Assembly (NCBI GenBank): GCA_026826555.1
Contig: JAKSZT010053883.1
Location: forward strand, 33,125,161-33,189,160
DNA length: 64,000 nucleotides
Direction of reading: 5' to 3'
DNA from: Tolypeutes matacus
Lineage: Eukaryota; Chordata; Mammalia; Cingulata; Chlamyphoridae
The notes under the pieces were generated by a model. It made no database searches and was not told the origin of the DNA. It worked only from the letters and a program-made list of their open reading frames with translations. Below, piece after piece: positions 50,822 to 61,489 of the stretch. Position numbers and translations under genes: made by a program. Position 1 is the stretch's first letter; the number at the start of each line of letters is the position of its first letter.

Positions 50822-51065
50822 GAGGTTGGAGAATTTTTGCCATGGGAGTCTGAAGGAGAGGAAATCAAGATTTCTGAGAACAGTGGTTTTTCGTTGATGG
50901 TGAGTTCTGTGTGAGTGGGCAGTTGAGATCGTGTGAAGGTAATTGGAATCAGAGAGGTCTAAATGGCTGGACTGTTTCTACCCTTGCCCTGCACAGTTTA
51001 TTCTTCACACTGTGGCTGCAAGGATCTTCCTAACATGTCAGTCAGACCAGAGTCTCTTCCACTGT

Positions 51066-51268
51066 TTTTTTTTTTTTTTTTAGGAAGTACCAGGGATCAA
51101 ATCCTAGACCTCATACATGGGAAGCAGGCGCTCAACCACTGAACTACATTGGCTCCCCAATAAGAGTTGGTTTTTACTCTTTTTGTTTTTAGGAGGTACC
51201 AGGGATTTAACCCGGGACCTTGTACTTGGGAAGTAGGCACTCAACCACTTGAGCAACATCTGCTTCCC
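51066..51268 (-). mobile_element. Dimeric tRNA-derived SINE
   Basis: Poly(T), two inverted heads (gggatcaaatcctagacc; gggatttaacccgggacc), T-rich linker; flanks cttccactg / cctccactc. Confidence 0.82.
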
Positions 51269-51280
51269 TCTCCTCCACTC

Positions 51281-51852
51281 TTTTTTTTTTTTTTTTTTTT
51301 TTTAAGATTTATTTACTTATTTCCACCCCTACCTCCCTCGCTCCCTCGTTGTTTGTGCTTGTTGTCTACTTTCTGTGTACGTTGTATGCTCACCTTTTTT
51401 TTTTTTTTTTTTTTTAAAGATTTTATTTATTTATTCATTTATCCCCCCCTTACTGCTTGTGCTCGCTGGGTCAGCTAACCACGCCATGAGGGCGGGCTTG
51501 CCTTCACCAGGAGGCCCCGGGAACCGAACCCGGGGCCTCCCATATGGTAAACGGGAGCCCTACTGATTGAGCCACAGCCGCTTCCTGCTCACCTTCTTTT
51601 TAGGAGACACTGGGAACCGAACCCAGGACAATCCCATGCTTGAGTCACCTCTGCTCCCTGCTTGATGTGTCTCTCATTGTGTTTCCTTGTTGTGTCTCTT
51701 CTTTGCATCATCTTGTTGCATCAGCTTGAGCGCCAGCCAGTCGCGTCAGCTCACTGTCTTACTCGTCTTCTTTAGGAGGCACTGGGAACCGAACCCGACA
51801 CCTCTCATGTGGTAGGCAAGTGCCCAACTGCTTGAACCACATCTGCTTCTCT
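51281..51852 (-). mobile_element. Dimeric DAS-type SINE split by a younger SINE
   Basis: Outer element: poly(T) and cgttgtttgtgcttgttg at the left, two inverted heads at 51600-51660 and 51775-51852. The inner SINE divides it at tgctcacctt. Confidence 0.82.
51397..51585 (-). mobile_element. DAS-type SINE, long subtype, nested in another SINE
   Basis: TSD tgctcacctt (51387-51396 and 51586-51595); complete, with intact inverted A and B boxes. Confidence 0.93.
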
Positions 51853-51869
51853 CTCCTCTCCTCTTGACC

Positions 51870-52350
51870 CTCCAATGACTTCCTGCCTCCCTCAGAATAA
51901 AATCTAAACACCCTCTCATGACCTTCCCCCAAACCCCACCTCTCAGACTTCATCTACTACCACACCCCCCTGCTGTCTACACTCCAGCTACACTGGCCTC
52001 TTCACCCTTGCTGCTCCCTGCCTGGAACACCCTCTTCTCAGATAGCCTCATGGCTCCTTCCCTTCTTCCCGCCCCAAAGTTTCTGTCCAAACTTCTTCCT
52101 CTCGGAAATACCTTCTCTGCCCATCCTACATGGAGTAGCTCCTTCTCTCCATCACTCTCTGGCCCTTACTCATTTTACCTGTTGTCACCACCCAACATTT
52201 CACATATGTATTTATCTAGCTGTTTATCATCTGTAGCCCCCAATGAGAATGTCACCTCCACGAATCTGGGGTTTTGTTTTATTCACTGCTGTATCTCAGC
52301 ATCTAGAAGAGTGCCAGGCACCTAGGAGGTGCTCAGTAAATACTGTAGAA
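51870..52350 (+). repeat. L2 fragment
   Basis: cttcctgcctccctcagaataaaatc, tgctccctgcctggaacacc and ctgctgtatctcagcatctag...ggaggtgctcagtaaatac, in L2 order. Confidence 0.7.
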
Positions 52351-52539
52351 TGAAGGCAGACAGAGCTGTGTCCTGAAGAGTGTCAATTGATGGGTTTTGG
52401 TGTCAACTGATAGGTTTGAGCCAAAGCCTTGAAGTACGCCAGGAGCTGCTGCAGAGGCCTGTGTACTGCCTCCCTCTCCCTGAGGTCTGGAAGAGGTGGA
52501 CACAGAATAGAGAGCATTCAGGAGGCTGTAAAACTTGGC

Positions 52540-52990
52540 AGTTAAGAGATGTGCTACGTAGTAGCTGTGCTACCTTGGACAAGTACTCCACCTTTTTGAG
52601 CCTCCATTTCCTCATCTGTAAAATGGAGAAAGTAATGGAACAAAAACCCAAATCGCAGAGTTGTTTGGATTAACTCAGACTCTTATGTAAAGCCCTTGGT
52701 TCAGTGCCTACCTATGGCAAGTGCTCATTAATTACTGGATATTGTAATTTTATTTCTGTGTTCCTGTTTATGATCCCTGACGTTCTACTCTTTTCCAAAT
52801 GAGCTTTGTCATTTACTAGTTTTCTGGCCTTGGGCAAATCGTTTCACCTGAAACGAGATTCAGATTCTCATCTACATCATGGGGATGATTCCTGCCCTGA
52901 TCCTCTCCACTGAATAATTAAAAGACATAAATGAGGTAACACATGTGTCAAATGTTATGTTGTTCTACAGATATAAGTAATTACCTTTCG
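52540..52990 (+). repeat. Two MIR copies
   Basis: First: gctaccttggacaagtactc, tttcctcatctgtaaaatgg. Second from 52790: ctttgtcatttactagttttctggccttggg, gattctcatctacatcatgggg. Confidence 0.65.
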
Positions 52991-54207
52991 TTCTTGTTGA
53001 CTGGTTCCTTTTAGGGTTGTTGGACTTGTAGGCAATGAGTGGTTCATTATTTTTCAGAGACTCTGACATAACTTTCGGGTTGCCTGGGATGGGATGTTGT
53101 CATACTGGACTTCCTTGAGCCACAGAGCAGTGGAATCCAGATTTTGCCCAAATGCCTGGGCTAGCCTGGGCTTAAAATGACTATTGGGCTTAGGGCAGTA
53201 TATGTTGGCCAGCCAGCTTTCAGAGATTCATGGGTTGAACAACAGTCTTGCTTCCTTTCACTCCTACATAAAGCAAAGCTTTAAGACTGTGGTCATGCGT
53301 CCACCAAGCTCTTTCTCTTCATGCTGGTTTGAACCTACAGAGACCCGGCTTCAATCATGCAAATCGACAATGCCCGAGGAGGTGGCAGGAAATCAAGGCA
53401 GAAGAAATCTGGGTCTCATTCCCTCTAAGATCTGGAACAAGACAAGGATGCTCACTATCACCACTGTTATTCAACATTGTACTGGAAGTTCTAGCCAGAG
53501 CAGTTAGGCAAGGAAAAGAAATACGAGGCATCCAAACTGGAAAGGAAAAATGAAAACTTTCCCTGTTTTCCGATGACATGATCTTATATACAGAAAGTCC
53601 CAGAAAATCTACAACAAAGCTACTAGAGCTAATAAATGAATTCAGCAAAGTGGTGGGGTACAAGATGTTGATGCACAAATCAATAGTGTTTCTATACACT
53701 AGTAATGAACAATCTGAGGAAGAAATCAAGAAAAAATTCCATTTACAGTAACAACTAAAAGAACCAAATATCTAGGAATAAATTTAGCCAAGAATGTAAA
53801 GGATTTGCACACAGAAAACTACAAAACATTGCTAAAAGAAATCAAAGACCTAAATAAATAGAAGGACATTCCATGTTCATGAATTAGAAGACTAAATAGC
53901 GTTAAGATGTCAATTCTACCCCAAATGACTTACGATTCAACACAATCCCAATCAAAAAGTAACAACCTACTTTTCAGAAATGGAAAAGTAAATTATCAAA
54001 TATATTTGGAAGGGTAAGGGACTCCAAAAAACTAAAAACATCTTGAAAAAGAAGAACAAAGTAGAAGGACTCATACTTCCTGACTTTAAAGCATATTACA
54101 AAGCTATAGTGGTCAAAACAGCATGGTATTGACACAAGGATATATATATTGACCAATGGAATTGAATTGAGAGCTCAGAAATAGACCCTCACATCTATGG
54201 CCAATCG

Positions 54208-54238
<31 letters not shown>

Positions 54239-54424
54239 GAGGTACTAGGGATTGAACCCAGGACCTCATATGTGCAAAGCAGGCAGTCAACCACTGAGCT
54301 ACACCCACTCCCCACCAATTGATTTTTTTTCTTTTTTTTTGAGGTACCAGGGCTGGGGATTGAACCCAGGACCTCATATGTGGGAAGGTGGTGTTCAACC
54401 ACTGAGCCACATCAGCTGCTTTTC
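54208..54424 (-). mobile_element. Two SINE monomers inserted in series in L1
   Basis: Each has a poly(T)/T-rich start and an inverted head (gggattgaacccaggacc). They are separated and flanked by three versions of the L1 target (ccaatcgattttt, ccaattgattttt, acagttgattttt). Confidence 0.82.
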
Positions 54425-54927
54425 CAACAGTTGATTTTTGACAAGACTGCCAAGTCCACTCAATTGGGAAAGAATAGTCTCTTCAACAAATGGTGCTGGG
54501 AGAATTGGATATCTATGTGCAAAAGAATGAAAGAGGACCTCTATCTCACACCATATACAAAAATGAACTCAAAATGAATAAAAAACTTACATGTAAGAAT
54601 AGGACTATAAAACTCCTTGAAGAAAATGTAGAGAAGCATCTTCAGGATCTTGTGTTAGGCAATGGTTCCTTAGATTTTTACACCCAAGGTACAAGCAAAG
54701 AAAGGAAAAAAAAAAAAAAAAAAAAAGATAAATGGGACCACCTCAAAAATAAAACCTTTCATGCATCAAAAGAGTTTGTCATGAAAGTGAAAAGACACCT
54801 ACTCAATGGGAGAAAATATTTGGAAACCACGTATATAGTAGGGGTTTAATATCCAGAATATATATTTTTAAATCCTATAACTCAACAATAAGAAGACAAA
54901 CAACCCCATTTTAAAAGTGGGTAAATG

Positions 54928-55758
54928 CGCCTACCTATGTGCCAGGTGTGCATGAAATCTAGGTGGAGCTGCAACTCCTACCCTACAGATCAATGGACTC
55001 ATTCAAGTCACCTGGTGAGGAGACAACGATGGGAAATGGCCATCCCAGGGAATGGAGAGGGCCTGCATCCGCAGCCAGGATCATCCCACCCACCATATCC
55101 ATGGGATATAAGCCCTCTCTCACTTGGAGTTGGAGTGGACATCACCATCCCAGTCGCCTCTGGATTGGGGGAAGAACTATGGACTAGAGTGGACTGGATG
55201 GTATTCTCTTGCTCACATATGGTGATTCTTGCAATGCAAGAAATTATAACAATGAGGTGGAGCCAGTGGCCACTTGACAGTTTTTGGGTAGGGAGGGGAT
55301 GAGCAGTTGAAATACAGGGGCTTCTTTGGGAGTTGGAGGTTGTCCTGAGTACTGTTGTGGCAATGGATGTAGGCCATTTTAAATCAGCACACACCACTCA
55401 GAACTGAGTGGGAGAGAGTGTGGTCTACAGTGTGAACTGTGGTCTATGGTTGGTGGCAAGGCTCCAGGATGTGTAAGTTCATTGAGGTTGGTGGGCCACA
55501 CTGAGGGAGATGTTTGTGTGGGATGTGGTGGGAGGTGTGGGAGGTGGGCAACATGGGAATCCCAGTGGGTTCCGTGTAATATTTTAGGTAATCTAAGCAA
55601 CTCTTAAAATATATGTGTATATATATATATATATATAAATAACATTTTTGTAAGCAAATACACATATATGCATATATATTTATATATCATTTTACAAAAA
55701 AAAAAAAAAAAAAAAATCATAACTTATACTATAAAAAATAAAAAAATAAAAAAAAAAA
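54928..55758 (+). mobile_element. 831-bp A-tailed retroposon, unclassified family (longest copy)
   Basis: Perfect 15-bp TSD aaaagtgggtaaatg (54913-54927 and 55759-55773) inside L1. It ends in a (TA)n tract, a shared 110-bp 3' module and poly(A). An open frame of 125 codons (54925-55302) resembles nothing I know and may be chance. The 3' module recurs at 301-412, and a related 3' end (gatgtaacatttacgtaaagc) at about 57345-57400. I cannot assign a family: it may be the end of an unfamiliar LTR or LINE, or a non-autonomous element. Confidence 0.75.
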
Positions 55759-55842
55759 AAAAGTGGGTAAATGACTTGAATAGACATTTCTCCAAAGAGG
55801 ATACAGAAATGACTAATCACATAAAAAGATGCTCAACAGGGA

Positions 55843-56207
55843 AATGGATATGGCTCAAGCAATTGAGCTCCCGCCTACCACATGGGAGGTCCCAAGTTCA
55901 GTTTCCAGTGCCTCCTAAAGAAGAAGAGCAAGACAGCGAGCTGATGCAATGAGTTGGTGTGGGCAGCTGTCACAACAAGATGATGCAACAAAGAGACACA
56001 AGGAAGAAAACACAATGAGAGGAAAACATGGAAAGCAGAGGTGGCTCAAGCGATTAGGTGCTTCCCTCCCACATGGGAGGTCCTGGGTTCAGTTCTGGTG
56101 CCTCCAAAAAGAAGACGAGCACACAACGAACAGGTACAGCAAGCTCAAACAATGGGGGTGGGGGGAGAAATAAATAAATAAAAATAAATCTTTAAAAAAG
56201 AAAAAGA
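55843..56207 (+). mobile_element. Dimeric DAS-type SINE in L1
   Basis: Two heads (ggaaatggatatggctcaag; ggaaagcagaggtggctcaa), tail gggggagaaataaataaata. Flanked by aaaagatgctcaaca / aaaagaagctcaaca. Confidence 0.88.
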
Positions 56208-56296
56208 AGCTCAACATCACTAGCTATTAGGGAAATGCAAACCAAAACCACAAGATATTATTTCACACCCACTAGAATGGCTACTATTAAAAAAAA

Positions 56297-57400
56297 TGGG
56301 GGATGGGGTATGTGGGACTCCCCCTATATATATATATATTTTTTTTTTTTTCACTATTCCCAATATGGTTATTATTTATGGAATGGATAAAACATTTGAT
56401 ATAGAAAATGTCACTACAGTTAGATTAATACATATTAAAAAAAACTAACATGTCATATCTACCTAAATATTTTGTAGAACAGCTGAAAGGGCAAATTTCA
56501 TCAAATTTAGACAGTTTATAGTTGGAATAAATTAGTATGGTGAGGTATTAACTAACCCTAAGTTTCACAACGGGCAGCTTCTAGCCCATTTGTTGAAGCT
56601 GGATCTCGGCCACACAAGGATCACAGGACAAGAAATCAGTTGAGCTGGACTAGAGCTGCCCAATTGTCTTAATAATGAATGCTCCACACTGTTTTAATTG
56701 GTTCAGGCTGCATCACAGGTGCAGGCATAGCAATGGCACTTGGAGCATAAACCTGGTAATATGTTGCTTGAACTCCATGATCAGAATAAGGCTCTGGAAT
56801 TGAAGCCTCCATCAGAGATAGTGGAGGAGGAACACATCCACCATCTTGTGCAATTTCCACAGGCTGATAAATAACCTCAGAAAGTTGCAGGTATAAGAAT
56901 GGAGCAGAAGAAGCAGGAGACTGAGGAACACCCCACTGCCATTGTCCTGGCAGACACTGTGCAGGGGCCTGGTAATGATATGCAGGTTGCTGATAAATAG
57001 GTTGAGCTACCATCACAGGGGAACTAGATATAGAACGTGAAGGCCAAGGTGGTGGGACAGAAGTTACCTCTGGAGTATGAAAATAAGCAACACCATTATG
57101 ATAAGTATAAGGATATCCAGTTGAAGTTGTTAGATACATTGTTCCAGCTGCTGGCATTATACTGGAACCCTTTGGACACTCCAGCTCTGTCATTTACAAT
57201 CTTCACTTCTTTTACAGACCCATACTGGGAAAAAAATTTTCTTAAATCATTTTCATTTGTCGCCCCGGACTCGGTCTCCATCTTCCTCTCTGCTCTTCAA
57301 AAACGGGTGGGGGACCCCCTATATATTTTTCCCCCTATATTTTTGATGTAACATTTACGTAAAGCTTCTTTCAAAATTAAATTAAATTAAATTTAAAAAA
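56297..57400 (+). mobile_element. Third copy of the unclassified retroposon 3' end, split by a BOLL retrocopy
   Basis: Left part gggggatggggtatgtggga ctccccctatata, right part ccccctatatttttgatgtaacatttacgtaaagc with an (aaatt)n/poly(A) tail. Inserted in L1 after ctactattaaaaaaa. Only about 100 bp belong to the element itself. Confidence 0.6.
56331..57314 (-). pseudogene. BOLL: BOLL processed retrocopy from an exon-skipped mRNA
   Basis: BOLL (boule) is a germ-cell RRM/DAZ-family translation regulator. This intronless copy reads METESG, then TNENDLRKFFSQYGSVKEVK and IVNDRAGVSKG, then in another frame SSIMPAAGTMYLTTSTGYPY through to VWSIHY and a TAA at 56669-56671. A 3' UTR and poly(A) (poly(T) at 56339-56351) follow. 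Human BOLL has about 50 residues between METESG and TNESDL, and about 44 between VSKG and SSIMP. Both are missing cleanly, as if two exons were skipped, and the second junction shifts the frame. RRM RNP1 is therefore lost. Flanked by ccccctatata duplications. The long C-terminal frame (56669-57193) has no stop, so the copy is not very old. Confidence 0.93.
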
Positions 57401-58819
57401 ACAGGACAAGTGTTAGGGAGGATGTGGAGAATAGGAACACTCATTCATTGCTGGTGGGAATAAAAAATGGTGCAGCCACTGTGGAAGACAATTTGGCAGT
57501 TCCTCAGGAAGCTAAATATAGAATTACCATATGACCTGGCAATCCTGCTACTAGGTATATACCCAGAAGAACTGAAAGCCCAGACACAAATAGATATTTA
57601 CCTAATGATGTTCATAGAGGCATTATTCACAATTGCCAAAAGATTGAAGCAACCCAAGTGTCCATCATTTTGAAAGGATAAACAAAATGTGGTATATACA
57701 ATGGAATATTATTCAGCCCTAAAAAGGAATGAAGTCGTGATGAGTGCAACAATATGCGTAAAACTTAAGCACATTATTCTGAGTGAAATAAGCCAGATAC
57801 AAAAGGACAAATATTGTATGATCTCACTGATACAAACTAATTATAATAAGCAAAGTCATAGAGTTAGAATCTAGAATATAGAATATAGGTTACCAGGGGA
57901 TAGATTGGGGTTAGAGAATGGGGAGTTGATACTTAATTTGTATAGAATTTCTATTTAGGTTGATTGCAAAGGTTTGGAAATGGATGGTGGTGAAGATAGC
58001 ACAATATTGTGAGTGTAATTAACAGCGCTGAATTATATAGGTGAATGTGGCTAAAAGGGGAAACTTTAGGTTGTATATGTTACTAGAATAAAAATTAAAA
58101 GCTAAATCATAGGATTGTATAGCACTGTGAATCCTGCTGTAGATGATGGACTATAGTACTAGTACAAGTATAAAAATGTTCTTTCATGAATTATAACAAA
58201 CATATGACAGGAAGACAAGGTGTTAATAATAGGGTGGTATATGGGAAAATATACCTAATGTAAACTATGGATGACAGCTGATTGTGTTATTTTAACAATT
58301 CATCAATTTCAACAAAGGTAACTACTCTTAAAAAAAATAGTACAATTACAAGAAAGTGCTATTATCAATTGTAACAAATGTTCCACACCAATGCAAGGTG
58401 GTGATGGGGTGATGTACAGGAATCCTGTATTTTTATGCCTGATTGTTCTGTAAACCCATAACTTCTCTACCAAAAAAAAAGAAAAAAGAAATCTGGGTCT
58501 CAGAATTCTGTAGTGAAAAGAGCTTCCTGCTGACGTGGAATTTTCACCAAACAGTTACATGAGAGAGAAATTAACTTCTATCTTCTTAATACGTTGAATG
58601 ATTGTTGGGCCTATTTGTTACCGCAGCCGAGCCTTACCCTTACTAAGCACAGGGGAGAAGAGCATGTGGTGAGGAAGGATTCCCAGGCGAATATAACAGC
58701 CCAGCCCACCAGGCCAGTATGGTCTGCCATCGAAGCCTCACTGGGTTTGTATTCCAAGGGGACACTTGGGAATAAAGCAGTGTACTATATTGATAAAGAC
58801 CAAATCAAATAGGCGTAGG

Positions 58820-58990
58820 TTTTAATTTGGGCTCAAACATTTATTAATTTTGTGAGCTTTGGGCACTTTCACTAACCAACTAAGACTCAATTTTTTAGGC
58901 TATAAAACAGGGATGATACGAGTCTCTACTATCACAGGGATCTATGAGGATTGTATGAGATAATGCAGGTCAAGGGCTCCAAAGTGTTTA
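58820..58990 (+). repeat. MIR fragment
   Basis: tgggctcaaacatttatta, gggcactttcactaaccaact, tctatgaggattgtatgagataatgcagg. Confidence 0.55.
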
Positions 58991-59387
58991 TTGTTGCTAA
59001 TGGGACCAGGTGATATCCAGACCTGATTCTTCCCAACCTGTTTCCCCAGGCAGAAGGGAAGGAAGCTAAGGTCTTAAGTTCCCCACAAAGCCATAAAACA
59101 CTGTCTTCTGAATGAATTGAGTCCCTTGGGCCTTTAGCACCGGGACTAGAAGAGGAGATGGGGGACATAGATGCCTTTGTGGAAATTAATTTCTGCTTCA
59201 CTTCTCAGAAAACTTCAGCCTTTTTCAGCCTAAAGCTGGAATCCAGTTTGCTTACTGGATGGAAATTGACCTTGACTGGGAAAGAAATTCTGAGCTCCTT
59301 TTTTCCCCACCTCCTTGTGAAATCCCAGGCCTCACCCCCAACCAATTAAATCATAATCTCTGGGTCTTGGGCACTGATATATATATT

Positions 59388-59560
59388 TTTTTCCTTCCTT
59401 CCTTCCTTCCTTCCTTCCTTCCTTCCTTCCTTCCTTCCTCCCTCCTTCCCTCCCTCCCTTCCTCTCTTCCTCCCTCCCTCCCTCCCTCCCTCCCTCCCTC
59501 TTTCTTTCTTTCTTTCTTTTTGATGTATATATATACATATATATATATATTTTTTTTTTT
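59388..59560 (+). repeat. Polypyrimidine microsatellite (CCTT)n/(CCCT)n/(CTTT)n and (TA)n
   Basis: About 130 bp of pure pyrimidine on the plus strand, in blocks of cctt, ccct and cttt, followed by tatatatacatatatatata and poly(T). Confidence 0.97.
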
Positions 59561-59639
59561 TTTGATGTATATATTTTTAAAGTGTCTAGGGGATTCTAAG
59601 GAAAAGGTGGGCTGAGTCCAAATAATCTTCAGTATTTCA

Positions 59640-60115
59640 CACCATCCTAAGTATGAATTCCTTAAACATGGCTCTGACCTTGGCATTCACCTGGCAAAAC
59701 CTACAGTGGCTTCTATTGTCCTCAGGCTGAAGCCTAAGCTCTTTGCCTGACACTCGAGGCCTCTCACAATTTGGACCCAGCCTCTTTCCATTAATGACAT
59801 TAATAGCGAAGATGGAGCACTTCCTATGACCCAGGCACTGTACTGGGGGCTTTACATCTTTCATCTTATTCAATTCCCACCTACCCTTAGCAGATGGAAG
59901 TCTTTGCTCAGTTTCCTCCTCTGTCAAATGGGACATTCCAAGAAAAGCATTTAGCGCTGTGTCTGGCACATAGTTCCTGCTCAGTTAACAACAGCCATTA
60001 TCGCCATCACCCCTATTTTTCAGATGGGAAAGTTGAGGTTCAGGGACGTTAAGTAATTTGTCCAAGACACAACCCTAATAAGTGACGGGACTGAAGCCTG
60101 AACCTGGGAAGTCTG
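59640..60115 (+). repeat. L2 fragment and two MIR copies
   Basis: L2 at 59640-59790 (ccttggcattcacctggca, cctcaggctgaagcctaagc). MIR at 59800-59995 (ttatt caattcccacctacc) and 59990-60115 (tttttcagatgggaaagttgagg). Confidence 0.6.
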
Positions 60116-60754
60116 GCTTCAGTGCTCAGGTTAACCTGCCTTTCACTCTCTTGCTGAAGGCCTGTGCTCAATTCAGAGTCTAGAGCTCCACCCGATGAGA
60201 TCTCCAGAACTTTGCACATACGGTTTTCTCTGCAGTTAGAATTCCTCCCTTTGCCCTCCTTGGGGAAGGCTTCCGCCCAGTGGGCCCCTACCCTGCAGCC
60301 GCACCAGGCAGAGCCAGCTACTCCCACTCTGTGCCTCCTCAGCCTTCTCAACACACTTCTCTCTCTACTCTCGCCTTACAGAGCTGTCACTTAGAGCACA
60401 CACTCTCCCAGGGCAACAGTGACCTTGTCACCTCTGGCTCTGCTGTGCCTGCCCTGGCATGGAGCAGACCTCCCTAAGCATTTGTTGGGTTTGTTGTGAG
60501 CTGAATCTATCAGAGAGTGGAGCCAAGAGTGGAGCATAATACCTGCTGGCAGGGACAGCCTGCCTGTCTCATCTGTCGGTGTGCCCTCCAGAGTGAACAC
60601 ACTCCCATTTTGCCTTCGCCAGAGCCTCCTCACTGTTGGCCAGAGTTTCCAGTCCCTTGGCCCTGGTCTCACTTTGCTTTCCCACCTCCCTGCAAAGTCT
60701 GCCACTGGGAGTTCACTCCCAGAGGGCCTGCACCACCCAGCAGGAGGCCCCCAT

Positions 60755-61440
60755 TCATTTACTCAACAAATATTTATTGAACACCTACTATGAGCCAGGC
60801 ACTGTGCTTGGCACTGGGAACAGAGTGGAGAGCAAACCAGGCATGGTCCCTGCCCTCATGGAGCTTACACTCTAGTGGGGGAGACAGTCAACCAACCAGT
60901 AAACACACAAGTGGATATGTAGTGACAAATACCATGAAGGAAAGAATAGGAGACTTTGACATAGATTAGGAGGGAGATGTAAGTCCTGTGGCCAGGGAAG
61001 TCTTCTCTGAGGAGGGGACAATTAAGCTAAGGTCTGAGGGCAGAAGTCAGTCATGAAAAGAGTAGGGAAAGAGCATTTTGGGCAAAGGGAAGAGCTATGT
61101 AAAATCCCAGATGTGGAAGGAGGTTGGAATGTTGAGGAAATAAAGGAAGGTGAGGGTGGTGGAAGCAAGGGTGAACAAGGTTGGGACTGGCAAAAAATGA
61201 GGCTGGGATCAAAGGAGGAAGAGCCTGGATTTTTCTCCTTAGAGCTATTGGGAACTTCTGAAGGGTTTTAAACCAGAGCTGATGAGATAGGATTTAAATG
61301 TTTAAGGCCCTTTCTGGTTGCTGTTGAGACCTGATGGATAAGGCAAGAGGGAAAAAAGGAGACCTTTAGGAGGTAAGTGCTGAGATGGTGTGGCCAGACT
61401 AGGGCGATGGCTGTGGATTCAGAGAAGTGGAGGGACTCCA
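60755..61440 (+). repeat. Old interspersed repeat
   Basis: Starts atatttattgaacacctact atgagccaggcactgtgc, passes ctcatggagcttacactctagtggggg and gttttaaaccagagctgatgagat. Same family as 41840-42660. Confidence 0.5.
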
Positions 61441-61489
61441 GAGATATTTAGGAAATAGAATCTATGGGAGGTTTCCAGAAGAAAATAAA

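Larger units (their letters stand above)
53420..58485 (+). mobile_element. 5'-truncated L1 carrying several later insertions
   Basis: Flanked by an about 17-bp TSD, agaaatctgggtctca at about 53403-53418 and 58487-58502. Starts inside RT ([20 protein letters not shown]; catalytic FSDDM where younger L1 has FADDM). Continues through the ORF2 C-terminus (57467-57874, IPLLG-like [16 protein letters not shown]) to the 3' UTR and A-tail. It is interrupted at 54208-54424 (two SINEs), 54928-55758 (retroposon), 55843-56207 (SINE dimer) and about 56297-57400 (retroposon plus BOLL copy). Confidence 0.9.

Noticed and set aside
54925..55302. 125-codon frame as a novel protein gene
   Set aside because: It starts in the target-site duplication and lies in a TSD-bounded A-tailed insert. 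Coding constraint cannot be shown from one copy.
56669..57193. 174-codon frame as a functional BOLL gene
   Set aside because: The frame lacks the RRM and any proper start. The copy is intronless with a poly(A) tail and sits inside a retroposon in an L1.
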